From assembly GCA_964405325.1 (NCBI GenBank), contig CAYONM010000254.1, forward strand, positions 1 through 5,255: 5,255 nucleotides of DNA, in the 5' to 3' direction. The position numbers and the translations under genes were made by a program. How positions within the stretch are numbered: position 1 is the first letter of the stretch; every line of letters starts with the position of its first letter. Shown in pieces: positions 5,184 through 5,255 of this stretch. This DNA is from CAYONM01 sp964405325. GTDB taxonomy: Bacteria > Planctomycetota > UBA11346. The notes below the pieces were generated by a model. The model saw nothing but the letters and a program-made list of their open reading frames with translations. It made no database searches and was not told the origin of the DNA.

Positions 5184-5255
5184 TCATGCTTCTTCGCGGC
5201 GCAGCTGCTGGTTTGCGGAGCCCTCGTCATGACGCTGGCATTCCTTCGGAAGACC
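5184..5255 (-). CDS. Possible C-terminal tail of a gene leaving the right edge
   Basis: From the right edge, the minus strand reads GLPKECQRHDEGSANQQLRR followed by EEA and TGA (5186-5184). Codons are mostly G/C-ending and the hydrophilic composition suits a C-terminal tail. With only 23 residues no family can be named. A second minus frame is also open here, so this could be chance; more sequence to the right decides it. Confidence 0.3.
   Translation of the reverse strand, partial: GLPKECQRHDEGSANQQLRREEA

Noticed and set aside
4819..5187. Minus-strand 122-residue frame across the inverted-repeat element
   Set aside because: Its sequence is mostly a translation of the CACAGAG repeat and terminal arms (TERHRDTEGSRHQRA), with low-complexity composition.

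Overview
The window is a moderately GC-rich (roughly 58-60% by eye) bacterial stretch carrying part of a polysaccharide-degradation locus. It has one 5'-truncated glycoside hydrolase (GH30-like), one formylglycine-type sulfatase with a Tat-like leader, and one XylR-like regulator (periplasmic-binding-protein fold fused to AraC HTH). A GH30/sulfatase/XylR-like combination, together with a Tat-exported sulfatase and decayed AraC and glycosidase remnants, is typical of sulfated-glycan degraders. A member of the Planctomycetota/Verrucomicrobiota/Kiritimatiellota group is my best guess, but this is inference and a proteobacterial host is not excluded.

Layout. 1-934 (+): C-terminal two thirds of a GH30-like hydrolase, running in from the left edge. 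935-1360: gene-free stretch with a decayed AraC C-terminus (about 1044-1175) and two imperfect inverted repeats. 1361-2980 (-): sulfatase, with a second plausible start at 2875 that has a much better ribosome binding site. 2981-3088: divergent control region with a near-consensus sigma70 promoter for the sulfatase (-35 TTGACC, -10 TATGAT, 18-bp spacer) and a perfect 12-bp palindrome inside the spacer. 3089-4255 (+): XylR-like regulator. 4256-5183: no intact gene. It holds a C-terminal relic on the minus strand (about 4423-4642, GH38-like by impression) and a 372-bp element (4733-5104) bounded by 30-bp inverted repeats with a second, CACAGAG-rich inverted pair nested inside. 5184-5255 (-): a possible tail of another gene leaving the right edge.

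Working model. The regulator senses a sugar released from the polysaccharide and controls the divergently transcribed sulfatase, with likely autoregulation, through the shared 108-bp control region. The sulfatase removes sulfate esters and the GH30 enzyme cuts beta-linked backbone or side chains. The two relics and the inverted-repeat element suggest that the edges of this locus have been rearranged. The element and the promoter/palindrome arrangement are the most interesting things here. I see no intact transposase, RNA gene, CRISPR array or phage gene.
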